Positions 38,655 to 48,330 are shown, counted from the first letter of the stretch. The stretch: DNA of 64,000 bases from Streptomyces benahoarensis (GCF_007280575.1 NZ_VKJP01000001.1:62001-126000), one strand, 5' to 3'. Made by a program: numbers and translations. The notes: generated from the letters alone by a model not told the origin.

Positions 38655-40199
38655 TCAGGCCCCCGGCTTCCCGGGAGAGTGCGGCCCTGCCGTCAGCAAC
38701 TCCGTGATCTCCTCCGCGAGCTGCGGGCCGAGTTCGCCCCAGCCGTCCTTGTAACCGTAGACACCGGCCAGGGTGCGGGCGTCGTAGTCGCCGTTCAGGA
38801 TCTCGATGTCGGTGGCGGTGATGAGTGCCGGGTGGGCGACGCCGACGGCGGCCGAGACCTTCAGCAGTTCCTTGCGCAGGGTGCGCAGGTAGACGGCGGC
38901 GCGGGTGGCCTTCGAGGTCGGGTCGAGGCCGCGGACCAGCCACGGGTCCTGGGTGGCGATGCCGGTGGGGCACTTGTCGGTGTGGCACTTCTGCGCCTGG
39001 ATGCAGCCGATGGACAGCATCGCCTCACGGGCGACGTTGATCATGTCGACGCCCAGGGCGAAGGCGACCGCGGCGTTCTCGGGCAGGCCGAGCTTGCCGG
39101 AGCCGATGAAGGTGAGGTCGTCGGTCAGCCCCTGCTCGGCGAAGGTGCCGTAGACGCGGGAGAAGCCCATCCGGAACGGCAGCGACACCGAGTCGGAGAA
39201 GATCAGGGGCGCCGCGCCGGTGCCGCCCTCGCCGCCGTCGATGGTCACGAAGTCGACCCCGCGGTCACCGCGCGCCATCAGCGTGGCCAGCTCCTGCCAG
39301 AACTCCATCTCCCCCACGGCGCTCTTGATCCCGACGGGCAGGCCGGTCTCGGTGGCGAGCAGTTCGACGAAGTCGAGCATCGAGTCGACGTCGTGGAACG
39401 CGGTGTGCCGCGACGGGGAGGCGCAGTCCTCACCCACCGGGATGCCGCGGATCCCGGCGATCTCCGGGGTCACCTTCGCGCCCGGCAGCATCCCGCCGAG
39501 ACCGGGCTTGGCGCCCTGGGAGAGCTTGATCTCCAGCGCCTTGACCGGGGCACCGGCGACGACCTCCTTCAGCTTGTCGAGGCTGAAGGTGCCGTCCTCG
39601 TTGCGGCAGCCGAAGTACGACGTGCCGATCTGGAGGATGAGGTCACCGCCGTTGCGGTGGTACGGCGAGAGGCCGCCCTCGCCGGTGTTCTGCATCGTGC
39701 CGGCCAGCGCCGCGCCTTCGTTGAGCGCCGTGATCGCCGCGCCGGAGAGCGAACCGAAGCTCATCGCCGAGATGTTCACCACGCTCGCCGGACGGAACGC
39801 CTTGGCGCGCCCGCGCGGCCCGCCCAGCACCTTGGCCGAGGGCAGCGGGGCCTGCGGATCGTGCACATCGGGCAGCGCACCCGCGAACGTGCGCTGCTTC
39901 ACGTAGGCGTGCCCCTGCATGTGCTCGACGTCGTTGTCGGTTCCGAAGCCGAAGTAGTTGTTCTCCCCCTTCGCCGACGCATAGATCCAGGTGCGCTGGT
40001 CGCGGCTGAACGGGCGCTCCTCGTCGTTGGAGGTCACTATGTACTGCCGCAGCTCCGGCCCGATCGTCTCCAGCAGGTACCGGGCGTGCCCGATCACCGG
40101 GAAGTTCCTGAGCAGTGCGTGCTTCTTCTGGATGAGGTCGCGGGCGGCCACCACAGCCAATGCTGTGGCGGCGGCCGCCCCGATGCTCCGGGCGCGCAT
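38655..40199 (-). CDS. FMN-binding glutamate synthase family protein
   Basis: A 514-residue GltB central-domain homologue. FMN-barrel features: INISAMSFGSLSGAAITALN-like segment, YHRNGGDLILQIGTSYFGCR, DFVTIDGGEGGTGAAPLIFS, and the three cysteines of a 3Fe-4S site in GCIQAQKCHTDKCPTGIAT. The N terminus starts with a hydrophobic helix (SIGAAAATALAVVAARDLI), so it may be membrane-tethered. It lacks the glutaminase domain of true glutamate synthase; such stand-alone proteins have uncertain function. ATG at 40199 follows GGAGAGGA. Confidence 0.9.
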   Translation of the reverse strand: MRARSIGAAAATALAVVAARDLIQKKHALLRNFPVIGHARYLLETIGPELRQYIVTSNDEERPFSRDQRTWIYASAKGENNYFGFGTDNDVEHMQGHAYVKQRTFAGALPDVHDPQAPLPSAKVLGGPRGRAKAFRPASVVNISAMSFGSLSGAAITALNEGAALAGTMQNTGEGGLSPYHRNGGDLILQIGTSYFGCRNEDGTFSLDKLKEVVAGAPVKALEIKLSQGAKPGLGGMLPGAKVTPEIAGIRGIPVGEDCASPSRHTAFHDVDSMLDFVELLATETGLPVGIKSAVGEMEFWQELATLMARGDRGVDFVTIDGGEGGTGAAPLIFSDSVSLPFRMGFSRVYGTFAEQGLTDDLTFIGSGKLGLPENAAVAFALGVDMINVAREAMLSIGCIQAQKCHTDKCPTGIATQDPWLVRGLDPTSKATRAAVYLRTLRKELLKVSAAVGVAHPALITATDIEILNGDYDARTLAGVYGYKDGWGELGPQLAEEITELLTAGPHSPGKPGA

Positions 40200-40851
40200 G
40201 ATCGTTCCTCTCCTCGGTGCTCGACTCCCTCGCCATGCGGTGGGCGTCGTCATGTCGTGTCGGGCGTTGGGCGGCGGGCACGGCCAAGCGGGCGTCAGCG
40301 CCCGCCGGAGAACGCGAAGTGATACTAGAGGCCCGCGCGGAGAGGCATGGGGTCAGGGTCGTCGGGGGGCCGTCCTCCGCACCGGTCTGCACTGTTCCGC
40401 CCGGTGTCGGTCACGCCGCCTTCACGCCTCCGCTCGCACGCCCTTCACTTCGGTACGCGTTCTTGCCGGATCCGCCGAAGTGCTGCGGAAGCGTCGTCGC
40501 CCACGAAGCGGGGCGGTGGGGCGAAGGTGTGCATGTCCCTACCCCCCCAGATCGGCTCGGTGCGCCCCAGCTCCCGGTCACGGCCCCAGGACCGCGTCGC
40601 GGCAGCCCGCAGACCCGCCCCGTACACCCACAGGCGTCGCGCGGAGGGCATCCCACCCGTCGGCGAGCCACTCCCCGTACGCTGCTTCCGCCCCCTGTTC
40701 ATCCCCTCATCGCAGCATCACGGCGGATGCTCGGAAAAGGGAAAGAGCGCATGCCGGCGTTCTGCGACACCAGCGGCTATGAGTGCTCGGCCCACGTCGT
40801 CGGGACCGCGGTGGGCCGAGTCCGTTCATGCGAGGCCGTCGGCATGTCCCC
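40200..40851. other. Intergenic region without supported genes
   Basis: 652 nt between the glutamate-synthase-like start and the AraC stop. It contains a small perfect hairpin (GCGGGCG-TCAG-CGCCCGC, 40288-40305). Several open frames exist on both strands but none has a recognisable protein or good start site. Confidence 0.5.
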
Positions 40852-41832
40852 TTACGACCGCAACGTCTCCGAGGGCGACTCCCCGAACTGCCGGCGGTAC
40901 GCGACGGAGAAGCGGCCCGGGTGCAGGAAGCCCCAGCGGGAGGCGATGGCGGTGACGGTCGTGGCGCCCGGGTCGGCGGCCAGGAGTTCCGTGCGGATAC
41001 GGTCCAGGCGGACCTCGCGCAGGTAGGCGAGGGGTGTCGTGTCGAGGTGGCGGCGGAAGCCGTCCTGGAGGGCCCGTACACCGACGCCGACGCATTCCGC
41101 GATCTCCGCGACGGTGAGCGGTTCGGCGGCGTGCCCCTCGATGACCTCCATGGCGCGGCGGACCGCGAGCGGGGCGACGCGTGGCTGCTCACCGAGGAGT
41201 GCCGGGGTGTAGGTGTGGGGCTGGGCCATCAACAGCTGGGTCATGAGGAGCGATTCGAGCTGTGTGGTGACGAGGGGCCGGCTGGTCATGCCGCCGGGGC
41301 CCTCCGCTTCCCGGCGCATCAGCTCGACGATGTTCAGCCAGGAGCGGGAGCCCGGCGTGGTGAGGTTCATGCCGAGCGAGAAGCGGATCGGGCGGCGCAC
41401 GGTGCGGCCGAGCAGGCTGCCCAGGTGCGCTTCGAGGGACGAGCGGTCGAACCACACGATCAGCTGCGGATTGCCGCCGCCCCAGCGCATGTCCAGCTTT
41501 CCGGTCGGCGAGGGGACGGAGGCGAGTTCGGGAGAGGAAATGATCTCCTCGCGGCCGCAGGTGATTTCGGCGTATCCGGCGAGCGGTATCTGGACCAGGA
41601 AAAAGCTCTCCAGGTCGCCCGGCGTGATCCGGACTTCCGTTCCGTAATCGAGGTAATACAGACCTGTCCGGTCGAAGGGTGTGCCGTGCAGCCGGGCGTC
41701 GAGCGTCGCCGAGCGCTGCGTGATGCGCAGGTCGTGGGGGCAGAAGGCCCGGCCGACCTCGGCCCGCGCCTCCCAAATGTCCGCTGTATGGAACAGCTGG
41801 TGATTTGCGAGCAGGGGCTCTTCAGCGGACAT
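40852..41832 (-). CDS. AraC family regulator next to styrene/indole monooxygenase genes
   Basis: A 326-residue AraC protein: N-terminal AraC-binding-like domain (FDRTGLYYLDYGTEVRITPG, FFLVQIPLAGYAEITCG) and C-terminal double HTH (PLTVAEIAECVGVGVRALQD, TPLAYLREVRLDRIRTELLA, SRWGFLHPGRFSVAYRRQFG). ATG at 41832 has GGGGAGG 5 nt upstream. It is divergent from the two-component monooxygenase operon across 517 nt and is the likely activator responding to an aromatic inducer. Confidence 0.9.
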   Translation of the reverse strand: MSAEEPLLANHQLFHTADIWEARAEVGRAFCPHDLRITQRSATLDARLHGTPFDRTGLYYLDYGTEVRITPGDLESFFLVQIPLAGYAEITCGREEIISSPELASVPSPTGKLDMRWGGGNPQLIVWFDRSSLEAHLGSLLGRTVRRPIRFSLGMNLTTPGSRSWLNIVELMRREAEGPGGMTSRPLVTTQLESLLMTQLLMAQPHTYTPALLGEQPRVAPLAVRRAMEVIEGHAAEPLTVAEIAECVGVGVRALQDGFRRHLDTTPLAYLREVRLDRIRTELLAADPGATTVTAIASRWGFLHPGRFSVAYRRQFGESPSETLRS

Positions 41833-41963
41833 AGGAACCTCCCCCGCCGAGTTGCGCGATCGGGACAGCGACCCGCGTGATCCGGATAGCGCAGATGATC
41901 TTGCCATACCAAGGTTGATCCCCGACCGCCGCGGACCCGAGAAAGAAACCAGGGAATTCAACG

Positions 41964-42143
41964 ATGCAGGGAGTGCCGGGCCGGACCGCGTTCGCCAAGG
42001 GCGGCGTCCCGCCCAGCGGACAGTCCGTCGTCCGCTCGCCGCGCGCGACCGGCGCGGCGAGAGCCGCCGAGGCCGCAGCCCCGCACGTCGCGGCGCCCTT
42101 GCCGCTGCTGCCCCGGTTCGCCGGGTCGGCCGGACCCCGGTAG
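41964..42143 (+). CDS. Possible small ORF upstream of the monooxygenase operon
   Basis: A 59-codon frame (MQGVPGRTAFAKGGVPPSGQ...) ending 55 nt before a hairpin. AGGGA lies about 8 nt upstream of the ATG. The composition (Ala, Pro, Arg) is also what GC-rich noncoding DNA gives, so this may be chance or a leader peptide. Confidence 0.2.
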   Translation: MQGVPGRTAFAKGGVPPSGQSVVRSPRATGAARAAEAAAPHVAAPLPLLPRFAGSAGPR

Positions 42144-42197
42144 CCCGCCGGGTGACCCGGACCCCTCCTCTGGCCCCCGGGTGAACCGGCTTCCCTC

Positions 42198-42233
42198 GGC
42201 TGCCCGCCGGACTCCCCCCGCCGGCGGGCAGCC
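42198..42233. terminator. Hairpin in the styA leader region
   Basis: GGCTGCCCGCCGG, 10-nt loop, exact complement. It lies 117 nt upstream of the first monooxygenase gene, so it is either a terminator of upstream transcription or an attenuator in the leader. Confidence 0.5.
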
Positions 42234-42349
42234 GCCTTCCGCACCACCGCACGCCCATCCATTGACGCCGCCGCGTCGCCGAAAAAAGCTGTAACGGCGC
42301 ACGGCACCGCTCCTTCCCGCACCACCCGCACCCCGGAGGCCCCTTCTTC

Positions 42350-43570
42350 ATGCGCAAGATCACCATCGTCGGAGCCGGTCAGGCCGGTCTCCAGCTCGGT
42401 ATCGGCCTGATCGACCACGGTTACGACGTCACCCTCGTCTCCAACCGCACCGGAGACCAGATCCGCGAGGGCCGGGTCATGTCCAGCCAGGCCATGTTCG
42501 GCACCGCACTGGCCCACGAGCGCAACCTCGGCCTCGACTTCTGGGGCGACGCCTGCCCCGCGATCGCCGGACTCGGTGTGAACATCGCCGACGGCCAGGG
42601 CGGCCGCGCGATCTCCTTCGACGCCCGCCTGGAGGCCACCGCCCGCTCCATCGACCAGCGCGTCAAGATGCCGCTCTGGATGGGTGAGTTCGCGCGCCGC
42701 GGCGGCCGCCTCGACTTCCGCGAGGCCGGGATCGGGGACCTGGAGCGCTACGCCGCCGAGTCCGACCTGGTGATCGTCGCGGCCGGAAAGGGCCAGATCG
42801 CCGGGTTGTTCGAGCGGGACGCGCAGCGTTCCCCGTACAACGCCCCGCAGCGCGCGCTGGCCCTGGCGTATGTCACCGGCATGGAGCCGCTGCCGCACCG
42901 CACCGGTGTCAGCTTCAACGTCATCCCCGGTGCGGGCGAGTACTTCACCATGCCCAGCCTCACCACCAGCGGCCCCTGCGACATCATGTTCTTCGAGGGC
43001 GTCCCGGGCGGTCCGCTCGACTGCTTCGACGGGCTCGCCCCCGACCAGCAGCTGGCGACGTTCCTGGAGCTGCTGCGGACGTACGTCCCGTGGGAGGCCG
43101 AGCGCTGCACCGATGTCGCGCTCACCGACTGGAACGGCACCCTCGCGGGCCGCTTCGCGCCGACCGTCCGCAAGCCCGTCGCCACGCTGCCCTCCGGCGC
43201 GCAGGTCCTCGGCCTCGCCGACGTCGTCGTCCTCAACGACCCGGTCACCGGCCAGGGGTCCAACAACGCCTCGAAGTGCGCGGCCTCCTACCTCGCCGCC
43301 ATCCTGGACCACGGCGACCGCCCGTACGACGCGGCGTTCATGGAGCTGGCCTTCGGCCGCTTCTGGGACACCGCGCAGTCCGCCACCACCTGGACCAACG
43401 CGATGCTCGGCGCCCCGCCGCAGCACGTCCTGGAGCTGTTCGGCGCGGCGACCGTCAACCCCCGTGTCGCCGCGCGCTTCGTCAACGGCTTCGACGACCC
43501 GCGCGACTTCTTCCACTGGTTCATGGACCCGGCCGCCGCGCAGAACTACCTGGCCGAGGTCAGCGCCTGA
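42350..43570 (+). CDS. styA1: Styrene/indole monooxygenase, StyA type
   Basis: A 406-residue single-component-of-two flavin monooxygenase: FAD-binding ITIVGAGQAGLQLGIGL at the N terminus, VTLVSNRTGDQIREGRVMSS, and the GQGSNNASKCAASYLAAIL segment of the StyA family. StyA uses FADH2 supplied by a reductase to epoxidise styrene or oxidise indole toward indigo. No separate styB is present; the next gene carries a fused reductase. This matches the StyA1/StyA2B arrangement known from Rhodococcus. Symbol used by analogy. Confidence 0.88.
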   Translation: MRKITIVGAGQAGLQLGIGLIDHGYDVTLVSNRTGDQIREGRVMSSQAMFGTALAHERNLGLDFWGDACPAIAGLGVNIADGQGGRAISFDARLEATARSIDQRVKMPLWMGEFARRGGRLDFREAGIGDLERYAAESDLVIVAAGKGQIAGLFERDAQRSPYNAPQRALALAYVTGMEPLPHRTGVSFNVIPGAGEYFTMPSLTTSGPCDIMFFEGVPGGPLDCFDGLAPDQQLATFLELLRTYVPWEAERCTDVALTDWNGTLAGRFAPTVRKPVATLPSGAQVLGLADVVVLNDPVTGQGSNNASKCAASYLAAILDHGDRPYDAAFMELAFGRFWDTAQSATTWTNAMLGAPPQHVLELFGAATVNPRVAARFVNGFDDPRDFFHWFMDPAAAQNYLAEVSA

Positions 43571-43635
43571 GCGCACGTCGGGACATCTGACGGCAGCTCA
43601 GCGATACACACATCACGAGAGCAGGACAGCAGGAC

Positions 43636-45357
43636 ATGAGAAGGATCGCGGTGATCGGCGCCGGTCAGGCGGGCGCCCAACTCGCCCTGGGGCTTCAGGC
43701 GCACGGCTACGACGTCACCCTGGTCACCGACCGCAGCCCCGACGAGATACGCCGCGGTCCGGTCATGTCCAGCCAGTGCATGTTCGACACCGCGCTGCAC
43801 AACGAGCGCGAACTCGGCCTGCACCACTGGGAGGAGAAGGCCCCGGACATCTCCGGTATCGCCTTCTCCCTCATCGGTCCGCACGGCACTCCGGACATCT
43901 CCTGGCGCGCGCCGCTGGAGGGCCCCGCGCACTCCGTCGACCAGCGGGTCAAGTGCGCGGCCTGGATCGAGCAGTTCGCGGACGGCCACGGCGAGATCGT
44001 GCTGCACGAGGCGGGGGTCAACGACCTCGAGTGGTACGCCCGTACGCACGATCTCGTCGTGGTCTCCACGGGCAAGGGCGAGCTGAGCCGGCTCTTCCCG
44101 CGGAACTCCGAACTCTCCCCGTACGACCTCCCGCGCCGTGCGCTGGCGCTGACGTACGTCACGGGCGCGGCGCCACGGGAGGGGGAGGCAGCCATCCACT
44201 ACCGGCTGGTCCCCGGCGTCGGCGAGTACTTCTCCTTCCCCGCCCTCACCACGACGGGACCCTGCGAGATCATGGTCTTCGAGGGCGTCCCCGGCGGCCC
44301 GATGGACTGCTGGGACGACGTCCACACACCCGAAGGCCACCTCACCCGCTCGCTGGAAATCCTCCACCGGTTCTTCCCCGACGAGTTCGAGCGCCACCGG
44401 CACTCCCACCTCACCGACAACGGCGGCGTGTTGCGCGGCAGGGTCACCCCGACCGTCCGGCATCCCGTCGCCCGCCTGGCCTCCGGCCGTCACGTCCTCG
44501 GCATGGCCGACGCCGTCGTCCTCAACGACCCGATCACCGGCCAGGGGTCGAACAACGCGGCGCAGGCTGCGACCCAGTACCTCGACAGCATCCTCCGTCA
44601 CGGCACCGCGGAGTTCACCGCGCAGTGGATGCAGCGCACCTTCGACAACTTCTGGCGCGGCTGGGCCCAATGGGCCGTCGGCTGGACCAATTCCCTGCTG
44701 ACCGACCTGGGTCCCCATCACCGCGAGATCCTGACGACGGCGGCCGAGATCCCTTCGGTCGCGGGCGCTCTCGCCGCCGGGTTCGACGATCCGCGCACCC
44801 TCTACCGCTGGTGGTTCGAGGAGGCCGAGGCCCACCGTTTCCTCACCGAGAAGCGCGCCCAGCACGCCGCCCGCTTCGACGGCCGCGAACTGCGCCGTGC
44901 GCTGGGCCAGTACGCCACCGGCGTGACCGTGGTGACGGCCCGCGCCCCCGACGGCCGCAATGTCGGCATGACGGCGAACTCCTTCACCTCCGTCTCCCTG
45001 GACCCGCCCCTCGTCCTGTGGTGCCCCGGCAAGAACAGCCCGAGCCTGCCGGACTTCACCGACGCCTCACACTTCGCCGTCCACGTACTCGCCGCCGACC
45101 AGCACCACCTCTCCCGCCAGTTCGCCACCCCGTCCGACGACAAGTTCCGCGGTACGCCGACCACCCCCGGTATCGCCGGAACTCCCCTCCTGGACGGCGC
45201 GGTCGCCCGTTTCCAGTGCCGGACCGTCCAGCGCCTCGACGCCGGTGACCACATCATCTTCCTCGGCGAGGTCGAACAGTACGAGTCCGACGGCGGCACC
45301 CCGCTGGTGTTCCACTCGGGGTATTACCACGTGGCGACGAAGCATCCGGATCTGTGA
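43636..45357 (+). CDS. styA2B: StyA2B: styrene/indole monooxygenase fused to flavin reductase
   Basis: A 573-residue fusion. Residues 1 to about 410 are a second StyA (IAVIGAGQAGAQLALGLQAH, MSSQCMFDTALHNERELGLH, GQGSNNAAQAATQYLDSIL). Residues about 413-573 are a flavin reductase of the StyB/HpaC type (LRRALGQYATGVTVVTARAP, GMTANSFTSVSLDPPLVLWC, the terminal GYYHVATKHPDL). The reductase domain can supply FADH2 to its own oxygenase and to StyA1 encoded 65 nt upstream. Natural substrate may be indole or another vinyl/aromatic compound. Within this window indole could arise from tryptophan metabolism, but that link is speculative. Confidence 0.92.
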   Translation: MRRIAVIGAGQAGAQLALGLQAHGYDVTLVTDRSPDEIRRGPVMSSQCMFDTALHNERELGLHHWEEKAPDISGIAFSLIGPHGTPDISWRAPLEGPAHSVDQRVKCAAWIEQFADGHGEIVLHEAGVNDLEWYARTHDLVVVSTGKGELSRLFPRNSELSPYDLPRRALALTYVTGAAPREGEAAIHYRLVPGVGEYFSFPALTTTGPCEIMVFEGVPGGPMDCWDDVHTPEGHLTRSLEILHRFFPDEFERHRHSHLTDNGGVLRGRVTPTVRHPVARLASGRHVLGMADAVVLNDPITGQGSNNAAQAATQYLDSILRHGTAEFTAQWMQRTFDNFWRGWAQWAVGWTNSLLTDLGPHHREILTTAAEIPSVAGALAAGFDDPRTLYRWWFEEAEAHRFLTEKRAQHAARFDGRELRRALGQYATGVTVVTARAPDGRNVGMTANSFTSVSLDPPLVLWCPGKNSPSLPDFTDASHFAVHVLAADQHHLSRQFATPSDDKFRGTPTTPGIAGTPLLDGAVARFQCRTVQRLDAGDHIIFLGEVEQYESDGGTPLVFHSGYYHVATKHPDL

Positions 45358-45927
45358 AACCGGCCGCCGGGCGCGGCTCCTCTCACACGGAGGCGCACAC
45401 CCGGAGTGCCGACGGCCCCCCGCGACGTCGGCAAGCGGCACCATGTCGCCGAGTGACGCACACCAGTGGCGACGTGCCGGCCCGCGACCGGGATCCGAGA
45501 GCGACAGGGACCGCTCGGCCGACGCGACGAACTCACCTCGAATGACGAGAAGTTGCCCCTACCGGACGGCCGGATGGAGACGACCGGTCCCAGGGCGTAT
45601 CCATCACGCCGGCGAGTCGTTGGTGGGTGCGTGGCGGCGTCGCCATGAGGTGGCTGACCAGGCACGGATGAGGGCCGAGCGGCTACCGGTCCCGCCACGA
45701 AGGGGCCGGTAAGGCCTCCGCCGCCGGGCGCGCCGGAGCGGGCGCCCCGGAGTCCCGCGCCGTTCCGGTTCGCGCTCTTGCACCTCCGTCATTTAGCGAC
45801 ATAGCGTCGCTTGAGGACACGGGAAGAAACATGTCCGTCCGCGGTGGCGGATCGGCGGCGTGGGCGCCGTCCGACCGTGCCGGGACCCGTCGACCGCCGA
45901 GGCTCATCGACCATCGAGGTACGCATC
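45358..45927. promoter_or_regulatory. Intergenic region with an operator-like inverted repeat before the P450 operon
   Basis: 570 nt without a supported gene. AGCGAC-ATAGC-GTCGCT (45795-45811) is an inverted repeat placed about 120 nt before the P450 start and is the best operator or promoter-associated element here. The regulator of the operon is not in this window's immediate neighbourhood. Confidence 0.35.
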
Positions 45928-47196
45928 GTGAACTCGCCGACACCGCAGGCACAGACACTGCTCTTCTCGCTGTTCACACCGGAAGGGCGGGAGAACCCGC
46001 ACCCTGCGCTGGAAGCTCTGCGGCGGACCGCGCCCGTGTACCACGACCCGGATCTGGACACGTTTTTCCTGACCACTTTCGCGGACTGTCAGACCGTCCT
46101 CACCGACGCCGCCCACCGCGCCCCCGACCTGGCCTGGTGCGAGGAGAATCTGCCGGACTGGCGGGAGCACCCGGCGGCCGACTTCTTCTACTCCTCGATG
46201 CTGCGGGCCGGTGGCGCCGACCACACCCGCCTGCGCCGACTCGCCGGAAAGGGCTTCACGCCACGCCGGGTGGCCGCGCTGCAGGCGGCCATCGAGAAGA
46301 TCACCGATGGTCTGCTCGACGACCTCGCCGACGCCACCTCGGACGGCGGCACGGCCAATTTCCAGGACCTCGTCGGCTACCCGCTCCCCGTGGCCGTGGT
46401 CGGTGAGCTGATCGGTGTGCCGGAGGCCGACCGGGTCCGGTTCCGGTCGCTCGGCGGCGATGCCAGTCGGCTGCTGGAGCCGGTACGTACCCCGGAGGAC
46501 TGGGAGCGGGCGGATGGTGCGGTGGAACAACTACGCGAGTATTTCGGGGAGTTAGCCGATCGGCGCCGGCGTGAGCCCGCGGATGATCTCGCCACCACGT
46601 TGGCCCGGGAGAGCGAGGGGAGGTTGACGGAGCACGAACTCGTCGACACGCTGCTGCTGGTGTTCGTCGCGGGGTTCGAGACCACCACCGGGCTGCTGGG
46701 AATGGCCGTGCACACCCTGCTGAACCACCCCGGCCAGCTGGCCCTGGTCTCGGCCGACCCCCGCCTGGTGCCGCAGGCCGTCGAGGAGTCGCTGCGCTGG
46801 GACACGCCCGTCCAGATGACCGAGCGCATCGCCGGTCGGGCCGGGGTCATCGGTGGGGTGCCGGTCCCGGAGGGCGCCAACGTCACCACCGTGCTGACCG
46901 CCGCCAACCGCGACCCCGCACAGCACCCGGACCCGCACCGCTTCGATGTGACCCGCACCGGCACCAGGGTGCTCAGCTTCAGCGGCGGGCCGCACTACTG
47001 CCTGGGCGCCGCCCTGGCCCGTATGGAGGGCGCGGTCGCCCTGCGCCGCTTGTTCGCCCGCTTCCCCCGGCTGGCGCCCGCCGGGGACCCGGTGCGGCGG
47101 GAGTCCTTCAGCCTGCGCGTCTTCGAGGATCTGCCCGTCCGCCACGGCCCCGCCGCCGTACCGACCGTCACGAACTCCGGAAAGGCCGCCGCATGA
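45928..47196 (+). CDS. Cytochrome P450
   Basis: A 422-residue bacterial class I P450. I-helix AGFETTTG (A248 on), ExxR in VEESLRW, and heme ligand C358 in FSGGPHYCLGAALARME. GTG start at 45928 with GAGGT 7 nt upstream; the frame runs open upstream to 45811 without a better site. Codon 209 is TTA (46552-46554), implying bldA-dependent expression. First gene of the eight-gene operon, overlapping the next gene by ATGA; it should hydroxylate or otherwise oxidise the product or an acyl intermediate. Redox partners must come from elsewhere. Confidence 0.93.
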   Translation: MNSPTPQAQTLLFSLFTPEGRENPHPALEALRRTAPVYHDPDLDTFFLTTFADCQTVLTDAAHRAPDLAWCEENLPDWREHPAADFFYSSMLRAGGADHTRLRRLAGKGFTPRRVAALQAAIEKITDGLLDDLADATSDGGTANFQDLVGYPLPVAVVGELIGVPEADRVRFRSLGGDASRLLEPVRTPEDWERADGAVEQLREYFGELADRRRREPADDLATTLARESEGRLTEHELVDTLLLVFVAGFETTTGLLGMAVHTLLNHPGQLALVSADPRLVPQAVEESLRWDTPVQMTERIAGRAGVIGGVPVPEGANVTTVLTAANRDPAQHPDPHRFDVTRTGTRVLSFSGGPHYCLGAALARMEGAVALRRLFARFPRLAPAGDPVRRESFSLRVFEDLPVRHGPAAVPTVTNSGKAAA

Positions 47197-48326
47197 GTTT
47201 TCTGGACACCGAGCGCGAGGTGCTCGAACGACTGCTGCCCGGCCTCGACGCCGCGCTCGCCGGGCACCCGCTGGCCACGCTGGAGCGGCCCGGCAGCCCC
47301 GGCGTCGCGGCGTTCCGGGACGCCGGGGGAACCGCCCTGCTGGTGCCCGGGGAGAGCAGCGGCATCGGCGCGAGCCCGCTGGAGGCCGTCCGGCTCCAGC
47401 GGGCCGTGGGCGCCCGCTGCCCCTCGCTGGCCGTCGCCACCACCATGCACCACTTCTCGGTGGCCGGCCTGGTGGAGGCCACCCGGCACGGGGGCGGTTT
47501 CGCGTGGATGCTGCTGGAGGCCGTCGTCAACGACCGGCTGCTGCTGGCGTCCGGCTTCGCCGAGGGCCGCACCGGCCAGTCCGTCCTGCGCCCGGCCATC
47601 ACCGCCGAGCGGCGCGGCGACCACATCGTGCTCAACGGCAGCAAGAAACCGTGCAGCCTCGCCCGCTCCATGGACGTCCTCACCGCCTCCGTGACGATGA
47701 CCGACGAGGACGGCACCGAGCGCCTGGCGGTGGCCATCGTTCCCGCGACGGCCGACGGCGTGTCCGTACGGCCCTTCTGGGGCAACTCCGTGCTGGCCGG
47801 TGCCGAGAGCGAGGAAGTGGTCCTCACCGACGTCGCGTTGGACCCGCAGATGGTCGTCACCACCGACGTCACTGCCGGATCGGCGCTGGACGCGCTGCAC
47901 GTCGCGGGCTTCCTCTGGTTCGAGCTGCTGATGACGGCCGGGTACCTGGGCACGGCCAGCGCCCTGGCGGAGCGGGTGCTGCGACGCGGCGGGGGCTCCG
48001 CCGCCGACCGGGCCACGCTCGTCACCGAACTCGACGCCGCCATGCTGGCGGTGGAGGCCGTGGCCCGGGAGATGGGCGAGGCCACCGGGTGGGGCGAGGC
48101 GCTGCTGGTCAGGGCGTTGACCGCGCGCTACGCCGCGCAGGACGCCATCGCCCGCGCCACGCCGGTCGCGCTGGCCGCGCTCGGCGGGATGTCCTTCATC
48201 GGCTCCGACGAGGGCACCTACCTCGCCTCGGCCGCGACCGGCCTCGCCTTCCACCCGCCGTCCCGGGGCCGGACGGCCGAGGCGCTGTGCGCGGCCGTGG
48301 ACGGCCAGGCGCTGCGGGTCGGGTGA
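47193..48326 (+). CDS. Acyl-CoA dehydrogenase-like flavoprotein
   Basis: A 377-residue acyl-CoA dehydrogenase-superfamily protein, divergent. It keeps the middle-domain segments (LASGFAEGRTGQSVLRPAIT, IVLNGSKKPCSLARSMDVLT) and the C-terminal helices (GYLGTASALAERVLRRGGG, PVALAALGGMSFIGSDEGTY), but the IYEGT catalytic Glu region is not recognisable. Such relatives act on carrier-bound acyl chains or as flavin monooxygenases. Here an ACP and KS are four and five genes downstream, so desaturation of an acyl-ACP is plausible. ATGA overlap with the P450. Confidence 0.8.
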   Translation: MSFLDTEREVLERLLPGLDAALAGHPLATLERPGSPGVAAFRDAGGTALLVPGESSGIGASPLEAVRLQRAVGARCPSLAVATTMHHFSVAGLVEATRHGGGFAWMLLEAVVNDRLLLASGFAEGRTGQSVLRPAITAERRGDHIVLNGSKKPCSLARSMDVLTASVTMTDEDGTERLAVAIVPATADGVSVRPFWGNSVLAGAESEEVVLTDVALDPQMVVTTDVTAGSALDALHVAGFLWFELLMTAGYLGTASALAERVLRRGGGSAADRATLVTELDAAMLAVEAVAREMGEATGWGEALLVRALTARYAAQDAIARATPVALAALGGMSFIGSDEGTYLASAATGLAFHPPSRGRTAEALCAAVDGQALRVG

Positions 48327-48330
48327 CGGG

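Noticed and set aside
42870-45248. 792-codon rightward open frame across both monooxygenase genes
   Set aside because: Out of frame with two well-matched StyA-type proteins and composed of Arg/Pro/Ser runs; a shadow.
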